Part shown: positions 23,616 through 34,880 of the stretch, piece by piece
Layout of the letters: the number at the start of each line of letters is the position of its first letter
Position numbering within the stretch: the stretch's first letter is position 1
Assembly: GCF_000283155.1 (NCBI RefSeq)
Contig: NW_004454195.1
Coordinates: 11,122,872-11,186,871 of the forward strand
From: Ceratotherium simum simum
Lineage: Eukaryota > Chordata > Mammalia > Perissodactyla > Rhinocerotidae
Reading direction: 5' to 3'
Length of the DNA: 64,000 nucleotides
Program-made: the position numbers and the translations under genes
The notes under the pieces: model-generated
Databases searched by the model: none
The model's input: only the letters and a program-made list of their open reading frames with translations
Told to the model about the DNA's origin: nothing

Positions 23616-24089
23616 TCCCTGCCGTCCCTCCAGTCCATCTTGAACTACTGTCCACATTGCCTTCCTGTCACAGAGGCCTTTGTTAAGTTCCATGAACAGT
23701 CCGAGTCCATAAGTTCAGTCCATAAGAGTCCATGAACTCTTTCCTGCTTTAGGCTGTTTCCTCCATGTGAAATGTCCTTACTGAGCTCTTTCCTTCTAAT
23801 TGATCTCAACTTCAATATAAAGTCCTCAAAGAGGTCCTCCTAATTACTTTGTGTTAGAAATCCCTTACCCTTTGTTTTCTATTACAGCACCCTGTTTACT
23901 TTCTTCAAAAAACTTACAAAAGACCAATTTAACTAATTAATTTGTTTGCTCTCAATTTCCACTACTAGAATGTAAATTCTAAGAACACAAGAGCCATTGA
24001 TATGTTGTTTACTATTGTAGCACAAGCACCTATCATAAGCCAGCACAGAGTAAATACTCAACAAATACTTGTCATATACATAAATATAT

Positions 24090-25857
24090 TGAACCGTCTC
24101 CAGATCCTCCTATCTCCCCCAATCTGTGATGGTACACCCTACCCTTCTAAGTGTGGTGGAGTCAGTACTTTGTCTTTACAAATATTCTTGAATACTATAA
24201 ATTTCTAATCTAGATTTTTAAATTATAAATCCAATATCCCATAATTTCCATAAAAAAAAAATCGAATCTGATCAGCTGAACTTCCCAAGAAATCTTTAAC
24301 CATAAAATAAAATATGTAAAAAGATTTGTAAATCATAGCATCTAGGAAGCCCTCAATATACGCTGAACAAATGAATGAATTCCTTCTTTATCTTCATCAC
24401 TGAAAATCCTCAGTTTTCATAAACATTTGTCCACATTCAGCTTCAGGCTTAGGCTCATCAAAGATACCTATTAATGAAATTCATAGAATACAATTCCTAT
24501 AGGATTGTTTCTCTATAAATGTCCAGTCATCAACCTGAAGAGGTATACTTTGTCCTTAAGGCTTGTAAATTTTCTCTAAATGTTTCCTTATATACTAAGC
24601 AAAACAGTTATCACTACTCTATCTCAATACTCACAGCTTTCTCAAAATTATAAATACAGTAAAAGCTAGAAAGACGTCATCTTTATAATATTATTCTAAA
24701 ATAAAAACAAAGTCACAAAAATATTTTTCCCTTTTATCTCTCCCGAAAGTGTTTTGCTCACTTCCCATAATTCTAGAGAATACCTTCTCTCTTCTCCAGT
24801 ATTAATCAAAATAGCTATATCTCCTGAAATGAAGTATATTTATACTTACCAAAGTCCAACTGTGCTCTGACTCAGCAAAACGTGACCAATCCAATTAATG
24901 AAATGCTTCAATTAATAATGGGCAAAAAGAATTCTAAAGGAAAAATAAATCACTTTCTAAATTCTACTACATTTACTATATGTCTTCATCCATGCTTGGC
25001 AAGAAGAAACAGAAATATAGATTAAATTTTATCGAATTGATTGGCCTTGAATGGCTTTTCTCAATAGGCCTTTTCAGACTCAATCTTAATGAATGTGTCA
25101 CTCTGTAACGCAGCTATATAATATGGCATTATCGATTGATATATACTCAGCTATGAAGATCAGGATAAAGTAAAAAGCCGCAATTTTTTTAATGAGATAA
25201 AAATGGTATTTGTATAAGAAAAGCAGCACACTGTTAGGAAAGATAGCTCTATCTTTATTACATACTATGGATAAGTGATTTTGTCATGTGACACATACTA
25301 AACATTCGCATCCTCTAAAGGCAAGCCCAGAAGAGCATTGCTTCCTTTTTTATCAGCCCAGAAAATAATGAGTGTGGGGAAGCTTTTAAACTATGAAAAA
25401 AATTCCTCCTAATTTCAGGGTTGAGAGAAAAAGAGCTCAGCAGCTGGTATCCCTGAAGATAGTCAGAATTAGTCTGGAAAACCTTCATGGAAAAAAGAAA
25501 AACTTGTAGTGGGACAAGATATATTAAATAGAGAAACAATGTGATAGAGTAGTCTAAAGCAGAGGACAGCCAGCAGAACGGGCCAAAGCAGAGACAGGAC
25601 GCAGCAGAAGATGAAAATAGACAGCTATGGGGAGACAACTTTCAGAAGGTTTAAACCCAATCTTTTCATTGATCAACTAGCAACCAGAGGCTCCATGAGT
25701 GACATGAATACATTTAAAGGTACCTCAAGAACACGGTGGACTCTCTTCTCTTGGATTTTATTTTCCATTGTTTAAAGTCAAAGTTTAAACAACTTATACT
25801 TGACAATAAATACAGAAATAGAAGCTCAGACTTAGAGACAGAGTTCTCAAAGTCTAT
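24090..25857. other. No recognisable feature
   Basis: AT-rich unique-looking sequence. The minus-strand frame at 25315-25638 has hydrophobic text but no start context, splice site or family likeness that I can support. Confidence 0.5.
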
Positions 25858-25861
25858 ATGG

Positions 25862-26362
25862 TGTGGGAGATCAAAATTTGGCCACCCTGAAATATATCTC
25901 TTTACCTTGATTGTTTTCTCTGAGGGACATTTGACCTCCCCCACTAACTGCCTGAAGAATTTGACATGGTGGCTCCTTCCTGGAACAGATCTTCTATCAT
26001 GATGGCTATAAAGATAATGTAAAATAGATGTTACAATGGGAGGGGCACCAAGCCCCTTTTATCAAAAACTCTGTCTCTCCCTGACCACATTATCTATAGA
26101 TGACCCCGAAAAGAATTGTCCTCGTGCCCTCTGAAGTCCCAGGCCACTACCCACCCCCAACACGCTCCTCGCCTTTAGCTGCAATACTTAAGCAAGCAGC
26201 TTAGACAGAGGGACGAGTTGCTCATTTCTGAGTTTCTCCCATGTATACATGTTATTAAACTTGGTATTATTTTCTCCTGCTAACCTGTCTTGTTAATTAT
26301 TTGGCCAGCCATAAGAACCTTAAGGAAAAGGGCAGAGGGAGATTCTCCCTCTTCCCCCGACA
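25862..26362 (+). mobile_element. Solo ERV1-type LTR with 4-bp duplication
   Basis: The 501-bp unit starts TGTGGGAG and ends CCCCCGACA. It is flanked by ATGG at 25858-25861 and 26363-26366. It has an ATTAAA poly(A) signal ('gttattaaacttgg', near 26252). No internal proviral sequence is attached. Confidence 0.85.
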
Positions 26363-26366
26363 ATGG

Positions 26367-27545
26367 GAATACCTGAAATCATGGAAATAAGACTGGCAAA
26401 CTGTGAACTTCCCAAAGAAGTCAGAGAAACAGAAAGTGAGAAATGCTGAGGATATCTAAAACAAGAACATTGTGAATGAGTTGGGAAAAGAGACGAGAGA
26501 AAAGAAATCGAGAAGAGGATGAGAAGAAAAAAGAAAGGTCATCCCTAAAGCCAAAGAAGGAAAGGGTGACAAGGAGGTGTCAAAAGCAGTAAGTAGGTCA
26601 ATGACACAAACACGTCAAGGAGACCACACGTGACCACAAACATCTCAGAGGAAGACAGACTACAATGTGTTTAGGGTGAAAATCTGGCCGTGGCAGAGAG
26701 AAAATGCAGAAGATGAATTTGGACAGCTAAAATAACAGAGAAAAGAAGCAAGGAGGAACATTAGAACAGTCAACTGACTTCAGTGAAATATGGATGATAA
26801 ATCAGGAGAGCCTTTTGATAGGCACGATAATGTTAAATTTGAGCTCTTTAAATGTCTATTTTTTTCCAACTTGGCACTAATGAAAAACCAGAGTATTAAA
26901 TCAAATTTCAGATTGTAGGCTAACTAAATAACATTGCATGATGAACAAATGTCAGTTTTGCTTAACAACAGTGACCTAGTCATGACAAAAACAAGTATGT
27001 TAACATAGATAAAAATTATATAAAACTTCGAGAAAGAATCTAATTTCTGAATTTGAAAAACATTAAATGTTTTTCTTACCTAACAAAAAGGAAAACCCTA
27101 GCATCGTGGATTTTACAGCTGCAGAGAGAGACCACTGATTCATTTTATAATAACAGTACAACTGAGACATTCTGCCGTGAAGCTAAGGACACCTCCGAAG
27201 TGCCACAGACACCAGCCCCAGGGCTTGTATCTACAGGGCCTAAGGCTAAGAAGCCTGAAACATCAAATATGTGAAAACATGCATAATTTCATGATGATAC
27301 TTAAAAAAACAAAGTGATCACCTTTGGAAGAGGCTAGGAAACCAACTCCTTATTCCGAAAAGGGGTAATAAATAAAGGGCAAGACTCAAGCATTCATCCT
27401 GCCTTTCCTTTACCAACAGCTCCTTAGAGTAACCAAATAACCGATGAGGCAAAATTCTTCTTTATATTTCAACTAACGGACAAAGGAAGAATGATAGAAT
27501 TACAATATTATTTTGCAACCCCTAATGAAATAATTGATGTAGGTC
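26367..27545. other. Purine-rich sequence, no gene found
   Basis: 26380-26770 is strongly A/G-rich and might be a relic of an ancient repeat. 26800-27545 is AT-rich without a signature. The open frame at 27053-27274 has no support. Confidence 0.45.
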
Positions 27546-27548
27546 ATG

Positions 27549-27735
27549 CATTGGCAAACACAGGCCAGTGGGCCAAATCTAGTCTGGTAAATAGTTTTAT
27601 AGGAACACAGCCAGGCCCCTTCATTTACATACTGCCTAAGGCAGCTGTTGCATTACAATGACATATGGCCCGTAAAACCTAAAATATTCACTATCTAGCC
27701 CTTTAGAGAAAAAGTTTGCCAACTCCTGATCTAGA
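27549..27735 (+). mobile_element. hAT-Charlie-type MITE
   Basis: 'gcattggcaaacacaggcc...gttttataggaacacagcc...tatggcccgtaaaacc...aaagtttgccaactcctgat' follows a well-known hAT (MER1-type) element from end to end. Confidence 0.8.
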
Positions 27736-27839
27736 TGACAATTATCAATGGTTGCTAAAACCACTAAAAAACTCACAAAGAAGGGGACCAGGTATTAAGC
27801 ACCCTTGATGTCCTGCAATAGGAAATACATACCTCACCT

Positions 27840-28490
27840 CTGAAGACTTCTTGCCAAAAAATGGAAAGTCTGATTGAACCTCTGGTTCTAACCACCAGTT
27901 CACAGGAAATATAGGGGACAGAAAAACAAATTAAACTACACCATAGGAACACAATTAGTAAAAATTCACACTGGGGGAAACTCTACAGGCAAAGGATCTG
28001 GTGTCTTCAACAAATAAATTGCAAGGGAGAAAAAAGGGCAAACCTATAGATAAAAAGAGGCCTAAGAGATTTATCACCTAAATGCATGTGTACTCCTTAT
28101 CTGGATTCTGATTCCAACACACCAACTGGAAAAAAAGTTTACAAGACAATCAGGGAAATTTGAATACTGAACTGATACTTGATGACAGTAAGGAATTACT
28201 GTGCTGTTTTCTGGTGTGCTAATAGTGTTGTGGTGATATTTTTTAAAAAGGCAAGTCTCTTTATTGTTTTAAAGACACATCCTAACGCATTCACAGATGA
28301 AATAATACGACATCTGGCTTTGTTTAAAATAATCCACTGGAGAAGAGGCAGATAAATGAAGCAAGATTGGCCATATGTTGATCATGGTTAAGGCCAACTG
28401 ATTAGTAAAAAGGGACTCATTCTACCATTTTCTCTACTTTTGAATATGTGTAAAGTTTTTCCATAATAAAAAGATAAAAATAAAAACCAT
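27840..28490 (+). mobile_element. L1-type 3' UTR fragment
   Basis: The last 100 bases ('ggactcattctaccattttc...atgtgtaaagtttttccataataaaaag') match the end of old L1M-type 3' UTRs. The upstream part is consistent but more diverged. Confidence 0.55.
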
Positions 28491-28577
28491 TAGCAAAGCT
28501 TTCTGTCCCTACTTTCCAATATTTGTGTTCACGGATGTTTGTTTCTCCCCCTGCCCATCCAAGACGTAGCTCTGTTC

Positions 28578-28790
28578 ATAAACCAAATATTTATTGAACA
28601 CTTACTGTACCGTGGACCTTGTGCTAGGTGCTGGCGATGATCTGACCTTCAAGGCACCTACAGTCTAGAGGGGAAGCCAGGAAGCCACTCAGCTCCTACA
28701 GCACTTGGTGGCACACGCTACAAGAGCAGGATCCAAAGCATGCAAGGGAATGCAGAGAAGGGGCAGCTACACCTCCTGTGTTCCCCGTTC
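28578..28790 (+). repeat. Ancient mammal-wide repeat fragment
   Basis: 'atatttattgaacacttactg...cttgtgctaggtgctggcg...aaggcacctacagtctag' belongs to the same family as 13373. Confidence 0.65.
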
Positions 28791-28799
28791 CCACCCTTT

Positions 28800-29215
28800 A
28801 ATATACACATATATACACAATAGAATACCATTCAGCCATAAAAAGAAGTGCCATTTTCCACAACAGGAATGAACCTTGAGGACATTATGCTAAGCGAAAT
28901 AAGCCAGTCACAGAGAGACAGATACTCCATGATTCCACTTACACAAAGTATCTAAAGTAGTCAAATTCATAGACTCAAAGAGTGGAACAGTGGTTGTCAG
29001 GGGGGAGGGGGAAATGAGGAGTTGCTAACCAACAGGCATAAAGTTTCAGTTAAGAAGATGAATAAGTTCTAGAGATCTGCTGAACAACAGTCAGCAACAA
29101 TATGGTATTGTGCACTTAAAACTTTGTTAACAGGGTAAATCTCATGTTAAGTGTTCTTACCACAATTTTTTAAAATGGGTTATTTTACTACTAAAAAAAA
29201 AAAGAGGAAAACTAT
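28800..29215 (+). mobile_element. L1 ORF2 end and 3' UTR
   Basis: 'agaataccattcagccataaa', with 'gacattatgctaagcgaaa' following, is the end of ORF2. The 3' UTR continues through a G-rich tract (about 29000-29012) to an A tail near 29195-29207. Confidence 0.8.
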
Positions 29216-29735
29216 CAACATAAAATTCAAGCATAAAAATAATAGAAGGAAAACAACAACATTAAAAAAAAAGCTTACTGTTTAACACCCAAAACAGCAT
29301 AAACTAACAGGTTTTGACACAAGTAACAGACGCGTTATACTTCAATCTTTGAAATTTTTAAAACACAGTAGTGGTCACATTTAGTCAAAAACTTGTAAAA
29401 GGTTTGTTTATTTTTTTAGTTCTGTGTAGTGTTTTGTTGTTACTTTATTTTTGCCTAAACTGTAGTGTGGGGGTCACTCACAAGAGATCTGACAGATTCA
29501 GACAGAAGGTTCTGACACAGAGCGCCCTGCTAAATCCCGATGGGGCCACCAGGGACACTGCTGAGTCACTGTCATCTCCACCTAGGGGCAATTTCACCTT
29601 TTCAGGTTATTTTCTAAAAGAATGTAGTGGTAACTTGTGGAGGTTTGACATTTGATAGGTACATTCTGTGATAACGACATCTGAGGGTAAATCTCCACAG
29701 TGGGCCACAGTCATTCTTGGTTAGACCAGTCTCAG
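29216..29735. other. No recognisable feature
   Basis: Unique-looking sequence. The 94-codon forward frame at 29371-29655 starts with a hydrophobic stretch (FIFLVLCSVLLLLYFCL), but I see no splice sites, domain or homology to back a gene call. Confidence 0.4.
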
Positions 29736-29739
29736 CTTT

Positions 29740-29900
29740 CTCTGATGAGCAGGCTCTGGGATCCTGAGTAAATATCTTGGGGAAAGCACTTAACCTTTCT
29801 GGGTCATGGCTCTTTCATCTGAGAAATTAGGATTCTGGACTTGGTGGCTACAGACCTTCCTGTTCCAACAGTACAGGGACCTATAACTAGGAGCAGCCTT
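29740..29900 (+). mobile_element. MIR SINE fragment
   Basis: 'cttggggaaagcacttaacc...tcatggctctttcatctgag' is MIR core text. Confidence 0.6.
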
Positions 29901-30114
29901 TCCATACATATTGGGGTGTGAGCAGTAACTCAAACAACAGCTGAGAACATCTACATCCTGACAAGGCAGAGCACTAGTAACACTCTTACTTCCTCACTAC
30001 TCAGAGTTCATTAAGCCTCGCTAAATTTTCTCCTAAGGACATGGCACATAGCAAGCAGCGTATCTATGTTAACTGTGATTAATGTAAATTACTTCTGAGG
30101 AAAGCAAATTGCTA

Positions 30115-30522
30115 CACTGTTGTTAGTGTCACTGAGTGGATTCTGACTCCTGGCGCCCCTGTGTCCAGCAGAACGGAACCCTGCCCCGTCTTTTTGCGCC
30201 ATCCTCTCACCTCCCCGCGCTCTATCAGACAATGCTCTGCTGCTATGCATAGGGTTTTCACGACCAGTTTTTCCAGAAGTGGGTGGCCAGGTCCTTCTTC
30301 CTAGTCTGTCTTAGTCTGGAAGCTCTGCTGAAGCCTGTCCACCATGGGTGACCCTGCTGGTATTTGAAATACCGGTGGTAGAGCTTTCAGCATCACAGCA
30401 ACACGCAGCCACCGCAGTATGACAACCGACAGATGGGTGGTGTGGTTCCCTGACTGGCAAACGAACCCAGGCCTCGGCAGGGAGAGCACTGAATCTTAAC
30501 CACTAGACCACCAGAGCTGGCT
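30115..30522 (-). mobile_element. tRNA-Glu-headed SINE with RTE-type tail, antisense
   Basis: On the minus strand it starts with a tRNA-Glu-like head: A box TGGTCTAGTGGTTAAGATTC and B box GGGTTCG, then TCAGGGAA (about 30440-30520). A body of about 310 bp resembles the 3' end of RTE/BovB-clade LINEs ('ggaccTGGCCACCCACTTCT-like' text). A 9-bp exact duplication, aaattgcta, lies at 30106-30114 and 30523-30531. It is unrelated to ERE. A second copy is at 62096-62488. Confidence 0.8.
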
Positions 30523-30554
30523 AAATTGCTAAATTTAACAATATTAAAATACAC

Positions 30555-30760
30555 ATTAATGATCAGAGGACGGCACTTTGAAGTAAAAAATATCTAGGTT
30601 TGAACCCAACTCCACCAACCACTAACTATATGATCTTCGTCTGGGCCTCTGCGTCTGGATTGAATATGGAGATAATTCTGACCTTACAGGGTTGTTACAA
30701 GGATTAAGTAAAAATAACAGATGTAACGTGGCCGGTTAAACAAATATTAGTTCCTTCTCT
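30555..30760 (+). mobile_element. MIR SINE
   Basis: 'ggtttgaacccaactccacc...atgatcttcgtctgggcctc...cttacagggttgttacaaggattaag' is a near-complete MIR core. Confidence 0.8.
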
Positions 30761-30984
30761 CCTAGCCAGTTCTGGATATTAAATTCTTCTAGGTATCCCT
30801 GATCTCCACTTCATTTCTGCTCTCATCCTGGATTTCCAATCACAAAATACTCTTGCTTGCTGCCTGTGTTACTGACAAAGACTCTCTCCTTGGCCAAACT
30901 TGACTCAGGCTCCTCTGAGCCCTCCGCTCAACTAGGCCTCAACGTCAGCCTATAAAAACTGTAACTTTCAGCACAAATGATTTC

Positions 30985-31654
30985 ATCCACCTCCCACACT
31001 AAGAGACTTAAACAAACACTAGCACAGTTTCTATCAGCTCAAGGTCGTGTTCCTAGAAGGATGACCCCAGCTCCCCAAAATGCCTGCCTGAGAAAGTTCA
31101 AGGCTGCCAAAAGAATTTATACAGTGTGCTCCAGCTAAAACCTGACTATAGGCCACTCAGCTCCCTTTTCTGAGAGCATTTACTTTAAAAAGCTTGCAAT
31201 TATAAATCCTTTGCCTGCCCCTTTGAGATGTAAATCTTCTACCACCCAGAAATGTCTCCTCAAGGACCTGGGAGCCACTCCTTTGAAATGCAAACATCCA
31301 GGGACATAGCTCTCCTGTCTCCCAGTCCCTGTGGGAGAGCAAGAGCCTAATTTCATGGGGCTCCAGGCTCCAATGTGCAAAACTTCTTCCTGTCCTAAAG
31401 ATTGAGAAGTTGGTTCCTCCTCCAGACAAGTGTCAATGAACAAACTCAGAATGCCTAACCATGCAGACCAACTCCCCTTAAGGACCTTTAGTACCCTTCC
31501 TTTAGCACACTGCAGAATTTAAGAGGCTTCCCGTCTTTTGTTTTCGGTGGCTTTGAGCTCAGTTTCCACGAAGTCTCTCTCCCCCTACAACAGTAGTACT
31601 GAATAAATCTGTCCCAGTTTTTTACCAGAGTCTGGTGCAAAATTTTTCTTTAAC
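30985..31654 (+). mobile_element. ERV LTR (probable solo LTR)
   Basis: The 3' end '(t)gaataaatctgtccca...tggtgcaaaatttttctttaaca' has the AATAAA and TAACA terminus of an ERV1 LTR. The 5' boundary is uncertain, and I find no clear target duplication. Confidence 0.55.
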
Positions 31655-31655
31655 A

Positions 31656-31830
31656 TTATTCACTTAGCCAACTTTTACTGAATACCTCCCACGTGCTAGG
31701 TACCATATATCCAACAACGAGCAAGATGCTGTCACCTTCCTCACGGAGCTCATAGTCTAGTGACAGGAACAGGCATATTTGCAAAATACAGCAGTCACAG
31801 GCAGTAAGATAAGTGATGGTGGCACACAGT
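31656..31830 (+). repeat. Ancient mammal-wide repeat fragment
   Basis: 'acttttactgaatacctcccacgtgctaggtacc...cctcacggagctcatagtctagtgac' belongs to the same family as 13373. Confidence 0.65.
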
Positions 31831-32390
31831 TCTACCGGCATCTCAATATTCACATGTCCAGTAGTATAACTTATTGTAAAAAGTCCTATATCTATATCTC
31901 CCTCAAAAAAACGTGGACTGGAAGGCAGAAACAAGCTCCACGGGCCTAGTAATGAGGCTGTACATATGCAGCATTTTGTAATTTTATCAAAGGTTTTGAT
32001 ACACATCCTGTTATTGGACATACTTTCTTATTTGGATGAATGAAATTACATAGCACTTTGTAATTCAGAAACACTTTCACTATTCAGACATCTATAAGGT
32101 AGCCATTAGTGTCCCCTATGTGCAATCAAATATGTATAATCCTATCAAGACTTATTTTTTATCTACTAATCTACCAAATAAGAATTTCGGAAAAAGACAA
32201 GAAACAGGGAAAGGTTTTCTTTCATACGTTCCTAGAAAGTCACTGATTTCCCTTTTTTTTATTTTTCAGTGTACTATAAATCCTCATAAACTTAATACCT
32301 TGAACAACAAAAATGCACTTTAAGATGTTATAGGTTCAACTTTTGGGCTTATATTAATTCAAAATCAATGCCTATCAAAAATACACACTT
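31831..32390. other. No recognisable feature
   Basis: AT-rich unique-looking sequence with no gene signal. Confidence 0.45.
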
Positions 32391-32392
32391 GA

Positions 32393-32920
32393 GGGGCTGG
32401 TCCCGTGGCGTAGTGGTTAAGTTCACGCACTCTGCTTCAGCAGCCTGGGGTTCCCAGGTTCGTTTCCCGTGTGTGGACCTACATACTGCTTGTCAGGCCA
32501 TGCTGTGGTTGCAACCCATAAAGAGTAGAGGAGGATGGGCACGGATGTTAGCCCAGGGCCAATCTTCCTCGGCAAGGAGAGGAGGATTGGCAANNNNNNN
32601 NNNNNNNNNNNNNNNNNNNNNNNNNNNNNNNNNNNNNNNNNNNNNNNNNNNNNNNNNNNNNNNNNNNNNNNNNNNNNNNNNNNNNNNNNNNNNNNNNNNN
32701 NNNNNNNNNNNNNNNNNNNNNNNNNNNNNNNNNNNNNNNNNNNNNNNNNNNNNNNNNNNNNNNNNNNNNNNNNNNNNNNNNNNNNNNNNNNNNNNNNNNN
32801 NNNNNNNNNNNNNNNNNNNNNNNNNNNNNNNNNNNNNNNNNNNNNNNNNNNNNNNNNNNNNNNNNNNNNNNNNNNNNNNNNNNNNNNNCCAAAAAAAAAA
32901 AACAAAAAACAACAAAAAAA
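32393..32920 (+). mobile_element. ERE SINE, sense, with assembly gap in the tail
   Basis: The head and first body module read normally to 'aggaggattggcaa' (32593). A 295-N gap (32594-32888) then replaces the tail, and an A-rich end follows. The size is far more than the 50-60 bases missing from a normal ERE, so other sequence may be hidden. Confidence 0.9.
32594..32888. other. Assembly gap, 295 N
   Basis: The non-round length suggests a size estimate from paired reads. The flanks do not duplicate each other. Confidence 0.97.
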
Positions 32921-32924
32921 TCCA

Positions 32925-33840
32925 CATACTTAAGGTCATTATAGTTCATCATAATATTGTTTACTACAGGGGTATATAGAAAAACAGCACCTAACATATT
33001 TAGGTTAAAAATTTAGGGATAATAATTAAGAAGTTGCTCCAGCAATATATCAGGGTAACACTGGTGTATCAGGGTAGATAAATTTTATTTCTGTGGATCT
33101 AATAATTTTTTTGAAGACTTTATTTTTCTAGAACACTTTAAGATTCACAGCAAAACTGAGAGGAAGATACAGAAATTTTCCATATACTCCCCACCCCTAA
33201 ACATGCATAGCCCCCTACATTATCAACATCACTCACCAGGGTGGTACATTTGTTACAACTGATGAATCTTACCAAATAATTTTTAAAGGCTATTTTTAAG
33301 ATTGATTTTTACTTTCTATATTATAATGAAAAGGATTAAACTGTAAAGAAACTAGCATAAAAAATTAAGCATTCTGGGTCATTTCACTAATAAACTAAGA
33401 AAATAATTTGACATTAATGAGTTGTTACATATTTGTGTTTTCCTAATAATAAACTCAAATGAAGTTGGTTTTAATATACTACAAATTACAAATAAATATC
33501 TACACTAAAAGTCATTATCAAATTTTTATAAAGTTTCCTCATATATTTAATTGATTTTACTGTAATAAATAATAAACAACTAACTGGTTCAAAAGAAAGT
33601 ATTCAAAGACCAATACTGTAATTACACTGCAGGTCAGTTTATCCTTTTATACAAAACAGTTTTATCTCTTAGCTATTGATGTATATTGAGTAGAATTTCT
33701 CTAGTTCAAATTTTGCAGGATAGTTTTTTAACCTTTTCTGTCTAGTCATTGTATCTTGAAGATTATTCCAAGAAAAGACCCTAAGCTCAAGAAAAAAAAT
33801 TGCATGATCACATATTTTTTTGTCAACTTAGGTCAAATCA
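32925..33840. other. AT-rich sequence with an antisense L1 piece
   Basis: 33105-33280 is antisense L1 text ('ttaagattcacagcaaaact...catagccccctacattatca'). The rest is AT-rich with no signature. Confidence 0.55.
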
Positions 33841-33849
33841 AGTACTGAC

Positions 33850-34880
33850 TTTAAAAAAGGCTTTTGGAGTTCCACTTCAAGAAGACTGAAGTAGTTTGTA
33901 TCAGACCAACCCTCACATGAAGAAAAGCTGGATAAAATTTACAAAAGCAAAAAACTGTTTAAGGCCTTAGACAGCAACCAAAGCAACCAGGACTTGAGAG
34001 ACCAAGACCCTGGAGAGAAGGGAAGTACACTGAAGTGAACCTGACATTCTCTGCTATTTTGTTTGTCGAGGCATTTGCCAGTTTCTGTGGGCCAAGAAGA
34101 AAGCAGCAGCTCAAATTTTCAGCTCACTGCACTATGTGCAAAGCAGACAGGACCGGAAGAGCCAAGATCCCAAAGAAAAGAGAAGTGCAGAGAAACAGGA
34201 CCAATACTCTACGTAACATTCCCCTTCAAGATTTCTAAGTCTCAACATGAGAAGCCAGAAAACTAAAAGGAAGGTGGCATATATGAAGTTAAAATACTAA
34301 GCAGAGCTTTTGGTAAATTTGTGGGGCTCAGGAAAAAGAAAGTGGAGTTCAGGCTCATCAAGGAGGAAGGCCCCTGTAAACACCTCAGGTCTTCACTTGG
34401 GATCTCTAAAAGGCTATGCCCTAGGAATAAAGAAAAACCAAAAGTAAAATATTCCTCAAAAAGAATGAAAGTCAGAATCAAATTTTTCAATCCTTGACTG
34501 AATCAAAATAGGCTGCCCCTACTCTGTTTTCCAGAAGAAAATTAAGTGCATGCTGAAGAAAGATAACACGATCCAGAGCTTCTACAATTTTTGCAAAAAC
34601 ACTGTCTGACATTCTATCAAAAATACCACACATGCTAGGGAACAAGACCAAAGGACTAAAATTCAAGGTGGGGGAGGAGGGTTAGACAAGAGAAACTGAC
34701 CCACAGGTAATCCAAATACTGAAGTTATCAGACATGGACATTAGAAGAACTAGGATTAACATGTTCAAGACAACAGATGATAAGTGAAGAATTTCACTAG
34801 AGAATTGGAATCTGTTTTTTTAAAAAAAGGAAGAATCAAATAAAGATTGTAAATCTCAAAAATACAATAACTAGAACAGA
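33850..34880 (+). mobile_element. L1/HAL1-type 5' and ORF1 fragment
   Basis: The sequence reads as a degraded L1 or HAL1 5' region leading into ORF1 ('gttatcagacatggacatta...gaattggaatctg'). It stops where another L1 5' end starts at about 34881. Frames are broken. Confidence 0.6.

Larger units (their letters stand above)
22000..24085 (+). mobile_element. L2 LINE, split by a Tigger-type transposon
   Basis: The left part (22000-22755) carries L2 phrases such as 'ctcctctaac-like' C-rich text and 'ccaaaaactaggagtcatc'. The right part (23620-24085) continues to the L2 3' end ('ctagaatgtaaattctaag...gcacagagtaaatactcaac'). No intact reading frame remains. A DNA transposon occupies 22756-23615. 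Confidence 0.75.

Noticed and set aside
29540..29560. CTCF-like CCACCAGGGACA
   Set aside because: It breaks the conserved GGC end of the core.
30440..30520. tRNA-Glu-like sequence on the minus strand
   Set aside because: It is the head of a SINE with a 310-bp body and target duplication, not a functional tRNA gene. The acceptor stem does not pair.
32368..32997. Open frames of about 120-200 codons across the N run
   Set aside because: They exist only because N is translated as X; the sequence is an ERE plus a gap.
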